NCBI RefSeq assembly: GCF_039822625.1
Contig: NZ_JBDLLG010000006.1
Coordinates: 120,853 to 184,852 of the forward strand
Source of the DNA: Marinimicrobium locisalis
Lineage (GTDB): Bacteria; Pseudomonadota; Gammaproteobacteria; Pseudomonadales; Cellvibrionaceae
Length of the DNA: 64,000 nucleotides
Reading direction: 5' to 3'
Shown here: piece by piece, positions 48,967 to 58,097 of the stretch
Numbering within the stretch: position 1 is the stretch's first letter
How the letters are laid out: every line of letters begins with the position of its first letter
Program-made: the position numbers and the translations under genes
Notes under the pieces: generated by a model
The model's input: the letters and a program-made list of their open reading frames with translations, nothing else
The model's database searches: none
Told to the model about the DNA's origin: nothing

Positions 48967-51555
48967 TTAGTCCGTGCAACTGAGGGTGGCGTCAGCCGCC
49001 TTGCCTTTTTCGACACGCACCTCGGCAAAAGTCACGTCCAACTGCCCTTCGGTCAGCAGCGAGAAGGGGCGGCGCACCTGGGTGATGAACTTTTCAATCG
49101 GCTCGCTCACTCCGAAGTTGGCGCCGGAGCGGGGGAAGCAGCTCAAATCCACACTGAAGGTTTGCCAGCCTTCGCCTTCCGCCGCGCTAAGCGGCTCGGT
49201 CATATTGATATCCGAGGCGCAATAAGAGCCGCAACCAAAACGCAACCACGTGGTGGCGGTGGGGGCTCGGTTGACCTTCATATCAAAGCTCAGCGCCGCA
49301 TCGTCTTCCAGGTAACCGGTCCAGTCCTGGCGCTGAGGGGCAAACAGCGCCACCTGGCCGGGGCCCTCGCCGCTCCAAACCACCTGACGGGCGTCCTGCT
49401 GCTCGTTACGGTCCACCGCTTCAATGCGCAGGGTGGAGACTTCAACCAGGTTACTGGTCATGGTTTTGCGATCATTTTGAGCGCCGATGATTTCCAGCTC
49501 CCAGACACCCAAAGGCCGGCGCTTGAACAGCTCCAGCCGGTCCTGAGTCGCGGCCACTTCCAGTCCTTTTTCGGACAGAGGCTCGGTCAGGGAGGACTTC
49601 TCGCCATAGCTTAAGCCATAACCATAGGCAAAGAGCGGGTCATAGGATTCATCACCCACATTGAGCGGGGTCTGATCGGGGCGCTTGGGCCAGCTGAACG
49701 GCAGCTCGCCGCTCATGGGGAAGTTCACTTCGCCCTCGTTGTCCCGGAAAATGACATCGGCAATTCCGCCTCCTTCGGTGCCCGGCAGCCAGACCACCAC
49801 GAAGGCATCGGAGGCGTTCAGTTCCCGGTTAACCCACAGGGGCCGGCCGGTAATAAACAGGGACACCACCGGGATCCCTTCCCCCTGCAAGCGTTTGAGT
49901 AATTCCCAGTCACTGGGGGCTCTGGGCGCGTAGGCCAGGTTGCCCCGGTCGCCCTGCATTTCGGCGTAGGGGTCTTCTCCGAACACGACGATGGCGACAT
50001 CCGGCTTTTGCTCGTACTCGCCGTCGATGCTCAGCACCGCCTGGCCGCCACCGGCGGAGACGGTCGCGTCAATACCGTCATAAATGGAGGTGGCGCCCGG
50101 AAAGTCGCTGTTCTTATTGCCGGTGCCCTGCCAGGTCACCGACCAGCCACCGGCCTGTTTGGCGATATCATCCGCGCCATCGCCCGCCACCAGCACACGC
50201 TGGTCACGACTGAGCGGCAGCAGTTGCTCCCGGTTTTTCAGCATCACCAGGGACTCACGCACGGCTTGCCGGGCGACCTGTCGGTGCTCGGCCGAGCCCA
50301 GCACGTCGGTGTCGCCGGCCAGTACCCGCTCCGAGGGCGCGCCCTTTTCAAACAAGCCCGCACGCAGCTTTACGCGCAGAATGCGGCGCACCGCATCGTC
50401 AATCCGCGCCCGGCTGATGGTGCCATCGCGCACTTGTTCGATGGTATTCCAGTACAGTTCTTTCCATTCCGGGCCCGGCGCCATAAACATGTCCAGCCCG
50501 GCATTCACGGAACGGGCGCAGCTCTCGGGGGAGCACCCCTGAACAAAGCCATGACCACTCCAGTCACCCACCACAAAGCCGTCAAAACCCATCTGGTCTT
50601 TGAGCACGTCAGTCAGCAAGTATTTGTGGCCGTGCATGCGCTCGCCCTCCCAACTGGTAAAGGAGGCCATGACCACCTGAACGCCGGCTTCAATAGCGCT
50701 GAAGTAACCCGCGCCGTGAATGTCCCGCAGCGCTTTTTCATCGCCGAGGGTTTCCCCTCGATCCACGCCTTGAGCGGTACCGCCATCACCAATGAAATGC
50801 TTGGCGGTGGCGATCACATGCCGTTCAGACAGAAAGTGAGCGGAGTCGGGCTCGCCCTGGAGCCCCTTTACCATGGGCCCGGCATACTCGCCCACCACCT
50901 CGGGGCTCTCGGCATAGGCCTCGTAGGCCCGACCCCAGCGGTCGTCCCGAGCCACGGCCACGGTGGGCGAGAAGTTCCAGTCCAACCCGGTGACGGCAAT
51001 TTCCCGGGCGGTGGCCTCACCAATCTTGCCGATCAGCTTGGGATTGCGCGTGGCCCCCAGGCCAATGTTGTGGGGAAAGAGCGTGGCGCCGACAACATTG
51101 CCCAGGCCGTGCACGGCATCCGTGCCCCACATGATGGGAATTCCGGTGCGGCCATTGGCGGTGTCCACCGAGGCGGTGTAGTAGGCGTCCGCCAAGTCCA
51201 CCCAGGCTTGGATGGGGGCGTGCTTGTCGTTGCCCGGAGTCGTGCCGCCGCCGTTGAGGACTGAGCCGAGGTGGTACTCGCGTACGTCCTCCGGGGTCGC
51301 GGTCTTGATTTCCGGCTGAATCATCTGTCCGATCTTCTCCTCCAGCGTCATTGTCGCCAGCAGGTCGTCGATGCGCGACTCGATTTCCGGGGTTTGAGGG
51401 ACCGGCGTCTCCAGCCGGGGCCACTCAACGGTGGTAGAGGGCTCTGAACGGGCGGCCTGCTCGTCGGGCGTTTGCGTCGAATCGGGAGAGCAGGCAAGCA
51501 GGCCCGCGAGCGCGAAACTCAGGCCGCCGATGCGAAGACCGGATAAACATTGCAT
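48967..51555 (-). CDS. GH3 family beta-glucosidase/exo-glucanase, lipoprotein
   Basis: 862-aa glycoside hydrolase family 3 lipoprotein (lipobox AGLLAC, Cys22). The GH3 N-terminal domain includes TLEEKIGQMIQPE, IMWGTDAVHGLGNVVGATLFPHNIGLGATRNP, ATAKHFIGDGGTAQGVDRGE and the nucleophile region GFDGFVVGDWSGH (Asp). The GH3_C domain contains VIVFGEDPYAEMQGD, and a C-terminal carbohydrate-binding-like domain follows (about 680-855). It resembles ExoP-type beta-glucan exohydrolases of marine Gammaproteobacteria. Substrate (cellodextrin or laminarin) unknown. It stands alone, without other carbohydrate enzymes in the window. Confidence 0.93.
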   Translation of the reverse strand: MQCLSGLRIGGLSFALAGLLACSPDSTQTPDEQAARSEPSTTVEWPRLETPVPQTPEIESRIDDLLATMTLEEKIGQMIQPEIKTATPEDVREYHLGSVLNGGGTTPGNDKHAPIQAWVDLADAYYTASVDTANGRTGIPIMWGTDAVHGLGNVVGATLFPHNIGLGATRNPKLIGKIGEATAREIAVTGLDWNFSPTVAVARDDRWGRAYEAYAESPEVVGEYAGPMVKGLQGEPDSAHFLSERHVIATAKHFIGDGGTAQGVDRGETLGDEKALRDIHGAGYFSAIEAGVQVVMASFTSWEGERMHGHKYLLTDVLKDQMGFDGFVVGDWSGHGFVQGCSPESCARSVNAGLDMFMAPGPEWKELYWNTIEQVRDGTISRARIDDAVRRILRVKLRAGLFEKGAPSERVLAGDTDVLGSAEHRQVARQAVRESLVMLKNREQLLPLSRDQRVLVAGDGADDIAKQAGGWSVTWQGTGNKNSDFPGATSIYDGIDATVSAGGGQAVLSIDGEYEQKPDVAIVVFGEDPYAEMQGDRGNLAYAPRAPSDWELLKRLQGEGIPVVSLFITGRPLWVNRELNASDAFVVVWLPGTEGGGIADVIFRDNEGEVNFPMSGELPFSWPKRPDQTPLNVGDESYDPLFAYGYGLSYGEKSSLTEPLSEKGLEVAATQDRLELFKRRPLGVWELEIIGAQNDRKTMTSNLVEVSTLRIEAVDRNEQQDARQVVWSGEGPGQVALFAPQRQDWTGYLEDDAALSFDMKVNRAPTATTWLRFGCGSYCASDINMTEPLSAAEGEGWQTFSVDLSCFPRSGANFGVSEPIEKFITQVRRPFSLLTEGQLDVTFAEVRVEKGKAADATLSCTD

Positions 51556-51732
51556 AGTATTGACCTTGTCATTTGACGTTGTTGTGGAAGTTTTTTGTGA
51601 GCGAAAATTACCCTTCTGTGCTTATACCTGTCAACGAGTACGACGCCAACGATCCCAGCGCGGGGCTGACATTGGGAATAGGGTGGGCCGGGCTGATATG
51701 ATTGCCGGCTCCACTTCTGTCAGAGCGCGCCC

Positions 51733-52875
51733 ATGACCCTGCTGCTGATTTATATCGCCCTCGCTCTCGGAATCTCCTTCCTGTGCTCGGTGGCCGAGGC
51801 GGTTCTGCTAAGCGTAACTTCGGCCTACACCAGTGTCCTGAATCAGGAGGGCAAACGCTCGGGCACCCTGCTAAGCGCCCTCAAACAGAACATTGACCGG
51901 CCGCTAGCGGCCATTTTAACGCTTAACACTATTGCTCACACCGCGGGGGCCGCCGGGGCGGGCGCCCAGGCCACCCAGGTTTTCGGCAGCGCTTACCTGG
52001 GGGTCTTTTCGGCGGTACTGACGTTACTCATTCTGGTCTGCTCGGAGATCATACCCAAAACCCTGGGCGCTTTTTACTGGCGGGCACTGGCGCCGGCCAC
52101 GGCCCATGGCCTGCATTATCTGATTTATGCGCTCTATCCGTTTATTGTCATGTCGGAGTTCCTTACCCGGCTGATCACCCGGGGCAATGCGCAGGCTTCC
52201 GGGTTTGACCGTCACGAGCTGACGGTCATGGCCGACCTAAGCTCCCAGGAGGGCCACCTGGACGAGCGGGAAACGGGCATTATGAAAAACCTGCTGATGC
52301 TCAAACAGACCCCGATTAAGGATGCCATGACCCCGCGTACCGTGCTGTTTTCCGCCGCTGGGGAGCAAAGCGTGACCGAGTTTTTCGACAGCCACCGCAC
52401 CATTCCCTTTTCCAGAATTCCCATTTACCGGGAGGATCCGGACGACATTACCGGGGCAGTATTGTTGAACGAGCTGCTCCTTGCTCAAGCCAAGGGTGAA
52501 GGTGATCAGCCGCTCAAGCACTACCGCCGCGACATTCCCGCCCTGCTCGATAGCATGCCCCTGACCCAAGCGCTGGAGGAGTTTCTGCGCCAGCAAATTC
52601 ACATGATTCTGGTGGTGACCGAGTACGGCTCGGTGGTGGGGGTTATCACGCTGGAGGATGTTCTGGAGACGCTGCTGGGCCTGGAGATCGTGGACGAGAA
52701 GGACAAGACCCGCAACATGCAAGAACTGGCCCGCCGGCGTTGGCGCCGCCAAGCCCGGAAAATGGGCATCAACCCCGACGCCACAACGGCTGAAGACTAT
52801 GAAGAGCCCCCCGCTGAGCCCGGGGTGGGAGAAGACCAGAGCCACCCACGGGGGGACGATTACCAGTCCAAATAA
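51733..52875 (+). CDS. DUF21/CNNM membrane protein with CBS pair
   Basis: 380-aa membrane protein of the CNNM/hemolysin-related family. The DUF21 domain (about 1-180) has LLIYIALALGISFLCSVAEAVLLSVTSAY and ILTLNTIAHTAGAAGAGAQATQVFG, ending near SEIIPKTLGAFYW; the CBS pair (about 195-330) includes MTPRTVLFSAAGEQS and LVVTEYGSVVGVITLEDVLETLLG. The C-terminal CorC_HlyC domain of longer relatives is missing; an acidic tail follows. Members transport or sense Mg2+/Co2+. Its last 16 bp overlap the convergent small gene. Confidence 0.87.
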   Translation: MTLLLIYIALALGISFLCSVAEAVLLSVTSAYTSVLNQEGKRSGTLLSALKQNIDRPLAAILTLNTIAHTAGAAGAGAQATQVFGSAYLGVFSAVLTLLILVCSEIIPKTLGAFYWRALAPATAHGLHYLIYALYPFIVMSEFLTRLITRGNAQASGFDRHELTVMADLSSQEGHLDERETGIMKNLLMLKQTPIKDAMTPRTVLFSAAGEQSVTEFFDSHRTIPFSRIPIYREDPDDITGAVLLNELLLAQAKGEGDQPLKHYRRDIPALLDSMPLTQALEEFLRQQIHMILVVTEYGSVVGVITLEDVLETLLGLEIVDEKDKTRNMQELARRRWRRQARKMGINPDATTAEDYEEPPAEPGVGEDQSHPRGDDYQSK

Positions 52876-53231
52876 ACATCCTTTGGGTCGAATTGGTAGC
52901 TAACGCGGTGGCGCTCATGCTGCCGGCATACCTCACGAATTGCCCGCTGGGCGGTCAGCGCCCAAATATCGTGCGCCTCGGACACCACAAACCCCTGCCG
53001 AAGAAGCGCGCCGGCAATCGCCCGTCTGGCCCCCAGCGCCTGTTGCAGCGAGTGGTAAGGGCCCTGCTGCTGGGTGCGCTCGGGCTGAAGGCCGGAACCG
53101 GCAAAGGCGAACAGCGCAAAGCGCCCCCCTTCATCCCGGCGCAGGTGGATTTCAACCCGGTCTTGCTCGCCCCGCCGCAGAACAAGCGGCTGTTCACTGG
53201 CGGGAATGGACACGTCGTACTGAAGGTTCAT
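52860..53231 (-). CDS. Conserved small protein of unknown function
   Basis: 123-aa soluble protein I do not recognise. Beta-rich N-terminal half (YDVSIPASEQPLVLRRGEQDRVEIHLRR, RFALFAFAGSG) and an alpha-helical C-terminal half (SLQQALGARRAIAGALLRQGF, AIREVCRQHERHRVSYQFDP). Codon use is like its neighbours and the ATG at 53231 follows a reasonable site; an ATG at 53246 is an alternative. It overlaps the 3' end of the CNNM gene by 16 bp and lies 84 nt from epmA. Confidence 0.6.
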   Translation of the reverse strand: MNLQYDVSIPASEQPLVLRRGEQDRVEIHLRRDEGGRFALFAFAGSGLQPERTQQQGPYHSLQQALGARRAIAGALLRQGFVVSEAHDIWALTAQRAIREVCRQHERHRVSYQFDPKDVYLDW

Positions 53232-53315
53232 GACGGCCGACCTCATTAACCCATGGGTAGTCCTTTAAGCCTAACAGCTCCCCCGCACTTCACAAGCAAA
53301 CGCCTTTTAAGAGCG

Positions 53316-54263
53316 TTATAGCCGGTCAATATCGAAGGCGAGCACTTCGGCGATCGAGCGGGCACCGGTCAGGCACATGAGCAGGCGGTCCATGCCCAAC
53401 GCCACCCCCGCGCTCTCGGGCAAACCGGCGTCGAGAGCGGCCAGCAACTTCTCATCCATTGGGTAGAGCGCCAGCCCCAAGGCACGGCGCCGCGCCAGGT
53501 CCGCCTCAAAGCGGCGGCGCTGCTCCGGGGCGTTGGTCAGCTCCCAGTAACCGTTGGCCAGTTCCATACTGCCGATAAACGCCTCGAACCGACGGGCCAC
53601 CGTTTGCCCCTGGGCATCGGTATCCAGCCGAGCCAGGGCCGCCTGACTTGCCGGGTAGTCATAAACGAATGTCAGTCCCGGGCCGAGCGTGCCCTCCAGC
53701 TCGTGGGTAACCAGCAGATCCAGCCAGAAGTCTCTGTCTTCCTCTCCCGCCTCAATGTTGATGCGTTCACGGGCGAGCGCCGCCAGTTGCCCGGCGCTGG
53801 CCAGGTGTGGGTCCAGCCCCAGGTGGCGTTCAAACCACTGACGGTAGCTGAGGTAGGTGACCGTCAGACCGGGCAGAACGCTGAGCACCAGTGCTTCCAC
53901 CTCTCGCATTAACTGGCGGTCATCCCAGCCGGGGCGATACCACTCCAGCAGGGTAAACTCGGGGTTGTGCTTTCGTCCGCGCTCGCCGTCGCGAAACACT
54001 TTGCCCAGCGAATAGATGGCCCCCGCCCCGGCGGCCAGCAGTCGCTTCAGGGCAAACTCGGGGGAAGTCTGCAAATAGTAGGGGCGGCCACCGCACTGGG
54101 CGGTGACCGAATCGATAAACGGGTCGGTCACCGTGGCCGCGCCCATCACCGGCGCTTCGATTTCCAACACCTCGCGTTCGGCAAAAAAACCGCGAACCTG
54201 CCGGTATAGCCGGGCGCGCTGGCGCAGTTGTTCGAGGGGGGCAGAGGGTTGCCAGTCAGTCAT
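53316..54263 (-). CDS. epmA: EF-P lysine lysyltransferase
   Basis: 315-aa class II lysyl-tRNA synthetase-like enzyme (EpmA/PoxA/GenX) that attaches (R)-beta-lysine to EF-P Lys34. No anticodon-binding domain, and the length fits. Motif 2-like FRDGERGRKHNPEFTLLEWYRPGWDD, the conserved YLQTSPEFALKRLLAAG and the motif 3 region GVALGMDRLLMCLTG are all present. It lies 70 nt after efp on the same strand; epmB is just across the divergent promoter. Confidence 0.96.
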   Translation of the reverse strand: MTDWQPSAPLEQLRQRARLYRQVRGFFAEREVLEIEAPVMGAATVTDPFIDSVTAQCGGRPYYLQTSPEFALKRLLAAGAGAIYSLGKVFRDGERGRKHNPEFTLLEWYRPGWDDRQLMREVEALVLSVLPGLTVTYLSYRQWFERHLGLDPHLASAGQLAALARERINIEAGEEDRDFWLDLLVTHELEGTLGPGLTFVYDYPASQAALARLDTDAQGQTVARRFEAFIGSMELANGYWELTNAPEQRRRFEADLARRRALGLALYPMDEKLLAALDAGLPESAGVALGMDRLLMCLTGARSIAEVLAFDIDRL

Positions 54264-54333
54264 CGGCGTGGTCGGTTACCATCAATGGCGGGGAGGCACC
54301 CGCCCGGTCGGTGCCGGGCGGATGGCGAAGGAA

Positions 54334-54906
54334 TCAGTCCTTGGAGGCGCGGCCGAGGTATTCCCCGGTGCGAGTATCCACGCGAACTACATCGCCTTGA
54401 TTCATAAACAGCGGCACCTTCACCACGGCGCCGGTGCTCAGGGTCGCCGGCTTGGTGCCGCCCTGGGCGGTGTCGCCCTTGAGGCCGGGGTCGGTTTCCA
54501 CCACTTCCAGCTCCACATGGTTGGGCGGGTTCACGGCCAGGGGCGCGCCGTTGTACAGGGTGATTACGCACCGATCCTGTTCGCTGAGCCACTTGGCGGC
54601 GTCCCCCACCGCGGCCTTGTCGGCCTGGTGTTGCTCAAAGGTGATGGGGTCCATAAAGTGCCAGAACTCTCCGTCGGTATAGAGAAAGTCCATGTCCAGG
54701 TCGGTCACATCGGCGCCTTCGAGGTTTTCACTGCCGCGGAAGGTGCGATCCCACACACGCCCGGTTTTCAGGTTGCGCAGCTTGACCCGGTTAAAGGCCT
54801 GCCCCTTGCCGGGCTTAACCAGCTCGTTTTCCACGATGTTGCAGGGGTCACCGTCGAGCATGACTTTCAGCCCGACACGGAAATCGTTGATAGAATAGGT
54901 GGCCAT
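54334..54906 (-). CDS. efp: Translation elongation factor P
   Basis: 190-aa factor that relieves ribosome stalling at polyproline stretches. Three beta-barrel domains; domain I loop ELVKPGKGQAF has the modified residue Lys34 followed by Gly, the beta-lysylated type. EpmA and EpmB are encoded on both sides, consistent with that modification. First gene of efp-epmA, divergent from epmB with a 40-nt gap. Confidence 0.98.
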   Translation of the reverse strand: MATYSINDFRVGLKVMLDGDPCNIVENELVKPGKGQAFNRVKLRNLKTGRVWDRTFRGSENLEGADVTDLDMDFLYTDGEFWHFMDPITFEQHQADKAAVGDAAKWLSEQDRCVITLYNGAPLAVNPPNHVELEVVETDPGLKGDTAQGGTKPATLSTGAVVKVPLFMNQGDVVRVDTRTGEYLGRASKD

Positions 54907-54946
54907 TACGCCCTCTCGTTGACTTCTGGAATGTTAAAAGGCGCCC

Positions 54947-55969
54947 ATGATACATCGAACCGCCACTACTTGGCAGGCCCCCCGCTGGCAAAGCGAACTG
55001 GCGGACATTATTCGCTCGCCCCGAGAACTGTTCGAATTGCTGGAGCTCGACCCGACCTCCCTGCCGGTGGCCCTGCGAGCCAGCGATGACTTCGCCCTGC
55101 GGGTACCCCGCGCCTACGCCGCCCGCATTCGCAAGGGTGACCCGGAGGACCCCCTGCTGCGCCAGGTTCTGCCGGTGGGCGAGGAGCTTGAGACCGCGCC
55201 CGGCTACAGCCAGGACCCACTGGGCGAGGCCGAGGCCAACCCGCACCCGGGCCTGATCCACAAATACCACGGCCGGGTTCTGCTGATTGTTTCCGGCGGC
55301 TGCGCCATCAATTGCCGTTACTGTTTCCGCCGACACTTCCCCTACGCCGAGAACAACCCCGGCCGGGCCCGCTGGCAGACGGCGCTGGACTACATTGCCG
55401 CCGACCCCAGCATCACCGAGGTGATTTACAGCGGCGGGGACCCTCTCAACGCTCCCGACCGGCAACTCAAGTGGCTGACCGAGCGCGTCACCGCCATTGA
55501 GCATGTGCGCCGCTTGCGGGTCCACACACGGCTGCCGGTGGTGCTGCCCAACCGGATCGACGAGCAGTGCGTTGAGTGGCTCACGGATCATGCGCTCACC
55601 AGCACCGTGGTAATTCACAGCAACCATGCCCGCGAGCTGGATGCCGAGGTGGGCGCGGCCCTGGCGCGCCTGCGCGAGGCCGGTGTTACGCTGCTCAACC
55701 AGGCGGTGTTGCTGCGCGGGGTCAATGACAATGCCACGGCGCTGAGCGAGTTGAGCGAGCGGCTCTTCGAGCTGGGGGTTCTGCCCTATTACCTTCACCT
55801 GCTGGACCCGGTCGCCGGTGCGCACCATTTCGACGTGCCGGCGGCCGAGGCACTGGCTCTGCACCGACGCCTGCGCGAAACGCTGCCGGGCTACCTGGTG
55901 CCCAAGCTTGTGCGGGAAATCGCGGGGGAGCCCTGTAAGACCCCGGTCAACGAAACAGACGCCCGATAG
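54947..55969 (+). CDS. epmB: EF-P beta-lysylation protein, lysine 2,3-aminomutase-like
   Basis: 340-aa radical-SAM/PLP enzyme converting (S)-alpha-lysine to (R)-beta-lysine for EF-P. Cluster motif CAINCRYC (C-x3-C-x2-C) near 120, followed by RRHFPYAENN; SGGDPL and LTNQAVLLRGVND-like TLLNQAVLLRGVND are conserved. It is shorter than clostridial lysine aminomutases, as EpmB is. Only 40 nt separate it from efp, so the two promoters overlap. Confidence 0.95.
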   Translation: MIHRTATTWQAPRWQSELADIIRSPRELFELLELDPTSLPVALRASDDFALRVPRAYAARIRKGDPEDPLLRQVLPVGEELETAPGYSQDPLGEAEANPHPGLIHKYHGRVLLIVSGGCAINCRYCFRRHFPYAENNPGRARWQTALDYIAADPSITEVIYSGGDPLNAPDRQLKWLTERVTAIEHVRRLRVHTRLPVVLPNRIDEQCVEWLTDHALTSTVVIHSNHARELDAEVGAALARLREAGVTLLNQAVLLRGVNDNATALSELSERLFELGVLPYYLHLLDPVAGAHHFDVPAAEALALHRRLRETLPGYLVPKLVREIAGEPCKTPVNETDAR

Positions 55970-56110
55970 GATCTGCTATAGTCAGAGCACATACCGTTTG
56001 AAGCTGTAAGTTGATCGACCGAGAATCACCCACAGGGATTGACCGAGGGCGCCAATCAGCCAGGGGATGCCGGTCAGCGCCGGGCTTGACCACCGACGAC
56101 AGGATACTGA

Positions 56111-57919
56111 ATGATCGCTGAGACGCCGCCGAATGAGCTGTTGAGCCGATGTAAAGTCCCCCAACAGGACTTGGAGGCGCTATCATTCTGTGCCACCAAG
56201 CCGGCCAAAGTCGCCGAATGGGCCCAGGCCCTGCCCATGACCCGCATCAACTACGTCAGCAGCCTGCTCTACAAGGCGCTGCCGGAAATCGCCCGGCTCA
56301 AAGCGGGCCCTCAGGCTCGCCTGGAAATGCTCGAAGCCTTGCGCCCGGCGGTTCAACAGGCACTTCAGGGGCTCGCGCCCCAATTCCTCAATCAACCGCT
56401 CATTCTCCCGGAGGCGGCCCGCAAAACCGCCACCGTGGCCCAAGCGCTGCAAAAACACATGACCCAGGGGTACCTGGCGACGGTGCGAGAGCTCGGGGCA
56501 ACCACCAAAGGCAACGCCGATACCTTAGCGGCGCTGCGGGCTCTGGCCCTGCAGCGGGCCATTTCCGGCATGGGGCTACTGTTGCTTCGCAGCTACCAGC
56601 TTTATACACCGGTACCCAGCCGGCTGTGGCTAGAACTGCACGCCCTCTATCAACTGGCCGCGTATTGGCAGGTGGCCGCTCTTCCCGTGGCCGAAGCGCT
56701 GCCTGGCCACCAGCGCCTAAACACCGTGGAGCGATGCTACCAGCGGCTTCTGCTACTGGCCTGCGCCCGGCCCAACCAACTGCGCCAGACCGAGGTGGGC
56801 CTGACCTACGAAGCCCTGGAACAACTGGCGCCTCTGGCCCACATGGTGGCCTACGACCCCACCCAGGAAGACAACCTGTTCGCGGTGGTGCTCGACAGCG
56901 ATACCCCGCCGCTGTATAAGTCCCGCCTGCCCCGCACGCCGGGGGGCGCGATTCGCGAGCTGGACACCGGCCCCGTGGTGGCGGCTCTGCAGACGGCCCG
57001 GGAGGCCCTGGGAGAAGGCTCCGGCGCCGCCCGGGACGAGTACGGTTTGAGCATCGCGCTGAATGACCACCTGCGCCAGTCCTGGCATCTACTGGCCCAG
57101 CGAAGCTTCGAGCGACGCCCCGGGAAGGGCCGGATGGACATCACCATCGGCTTGTCGAACCTGCACTTTCACCTCTGCGGCGGACAGCCGTTCAAGCTGT
57201 TTATGAACCAGGCGAGTCACCTTCAACAAGAAGACGGGACTTCATTAAGCGCCACCCCGCCGGGCATTCCCACACTGGAAGAAGACCCCTGGGGCGACGC
57301 CTTTGACGCCGGCGGCAGCCGGCTGGCCGGGCACGGCGTGGGCACCTTCAATATTGAGCACGACATCCGACAACGGGCGCAAACGGAGTACCAGGGCGAA
57401 CACCCTACCTACCAAGTGCCCATTGTGGATATTAGCCTGGGCGGTTACTGCCTGGAGTGGCGCGATCAAGTCCCGGCCCAGCTCAAAGCCGGGGAGCTTT
57501 TGGGCGTGAAAGAAGAGGGCCGCCACAAGTGGAGCGTGGGCGTGGTGCGCTGGGTTCAGCAGTCCCGGGAGGCTACGCTAATCGGGATTCAGACCTTGGC
57601 GCCCCAGGCAACCCCGCTCGGGGCCGCCGTGGTGTACAAAACCGGCGGCTACTCCGAGTTCCTGCGCGCGCTGGAAGTGCCCGCCCTGCGCGCGATCAAT
57701 CAGCCGGCGACCTTGCTGACCAACTCGGTCACCTTCCACGAATACAGCAAGGTGCGCCTGTACCGCCGACACAGCGGCCCGCGGGAAGACAATCACAAGA
57801 ACCAGATAAACGTACAGTTAACCCGGCGGCGCTTCTCCACCGGCGCCGTGAGTCAATTCGAGTACCGGGAGCTGACCCCGGACACCAGCGCCAGTAGAAA
57901 AGATAGCGACAGCCTTTGA
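56111..57919 (+). CDS. PilZ-like protein next to fimX
   Basis: 602-aa protein, apparently cytoplasmic. Residues 1-260 are helical with many Leu/Ala (RLEMLEALRPAVQQALQGLAPQFL); the C-terminal part carries a PilZ-like module with VPIVDISLGGYCLEW, where D440-x-S442-x2-G445 is the PilZ motif. The RxxxR half of the c-di-GMP site is not clear. In Pseudomonas a gene of this type precedes fimX (PA4958-like order). No membrane helix or signal peptide. A role in c-di-GMP reading for type IV pili is inferred from position. Confidence 0.75.
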   Translation: MIAETPPNELLSRCKVPQQDLEALSFCATKPAKVAEWAQALPMTRINYVSSLLYKALPEIARLKAGPQARLEMLEALRPAVQQALQGLAPQFLNQPLILPEAARKTATVAQALQKHMTQGYLATVRELGATTKGNADTLAALRALALQRAISGMGLLLLRSYQLYTPVPSRLWLELHALYQLAAYWQVAALPVAEALPGHQRLNTVERCYQRLLLLACARPNQLRQTEVGLTYEALEQLAPLAHMVAYDPTQEDNLFAVVLDSDTPPLYKSRLPRTPGGAIRELDTGPVVAALQTAREALGEGSGAARDEYGLSIALNDHLRQSWHLLAQRSFERRPGKGRMDITIGLSNLHFHLCGGQPFKLFMNQASHLQQEDGTSLSATPPGIPTLEEDPWGDAFDAGGSRLAGHGVGTFNIEHDIRQRAQTEYQGEHPTYQVPIVDISLGGYCLEWRDQVPAQLKAGELLGVKEEGRHKWSVGVVRWVQQSREATLIGIQTLAPQATPLGAAVVYKTGGYSEFLRALEVPALRAINQPATLLTNSVTFHEYSKVRLYRRHSGPREDNHKNQINVQLTRRRFSTGAVSQFEYRELTPDTSASRKDSDSL

Positions 57920-58097
57920 AGGCTAAAGAATCAATAGGCCGAGCCGATTCACAAAATTGGCAGGAATTTACAGGTTATTGTCATATGAACCAACATTGGT
58001 GTTGAGGGCAGCCCCTAATCAGTTAATATAGCCCGACCACGACACGCTGGAGAGCTTACCGGCTGAACGGCCTCAAAAACGAGTGCAGTATTCTTCT

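Noticed and set aside
50008..51264. Open frame of 418 codons antisense to the GH3 gene
   Set aside because: The GH3 frame is unambiguous; the antisense product is a composition artefact.
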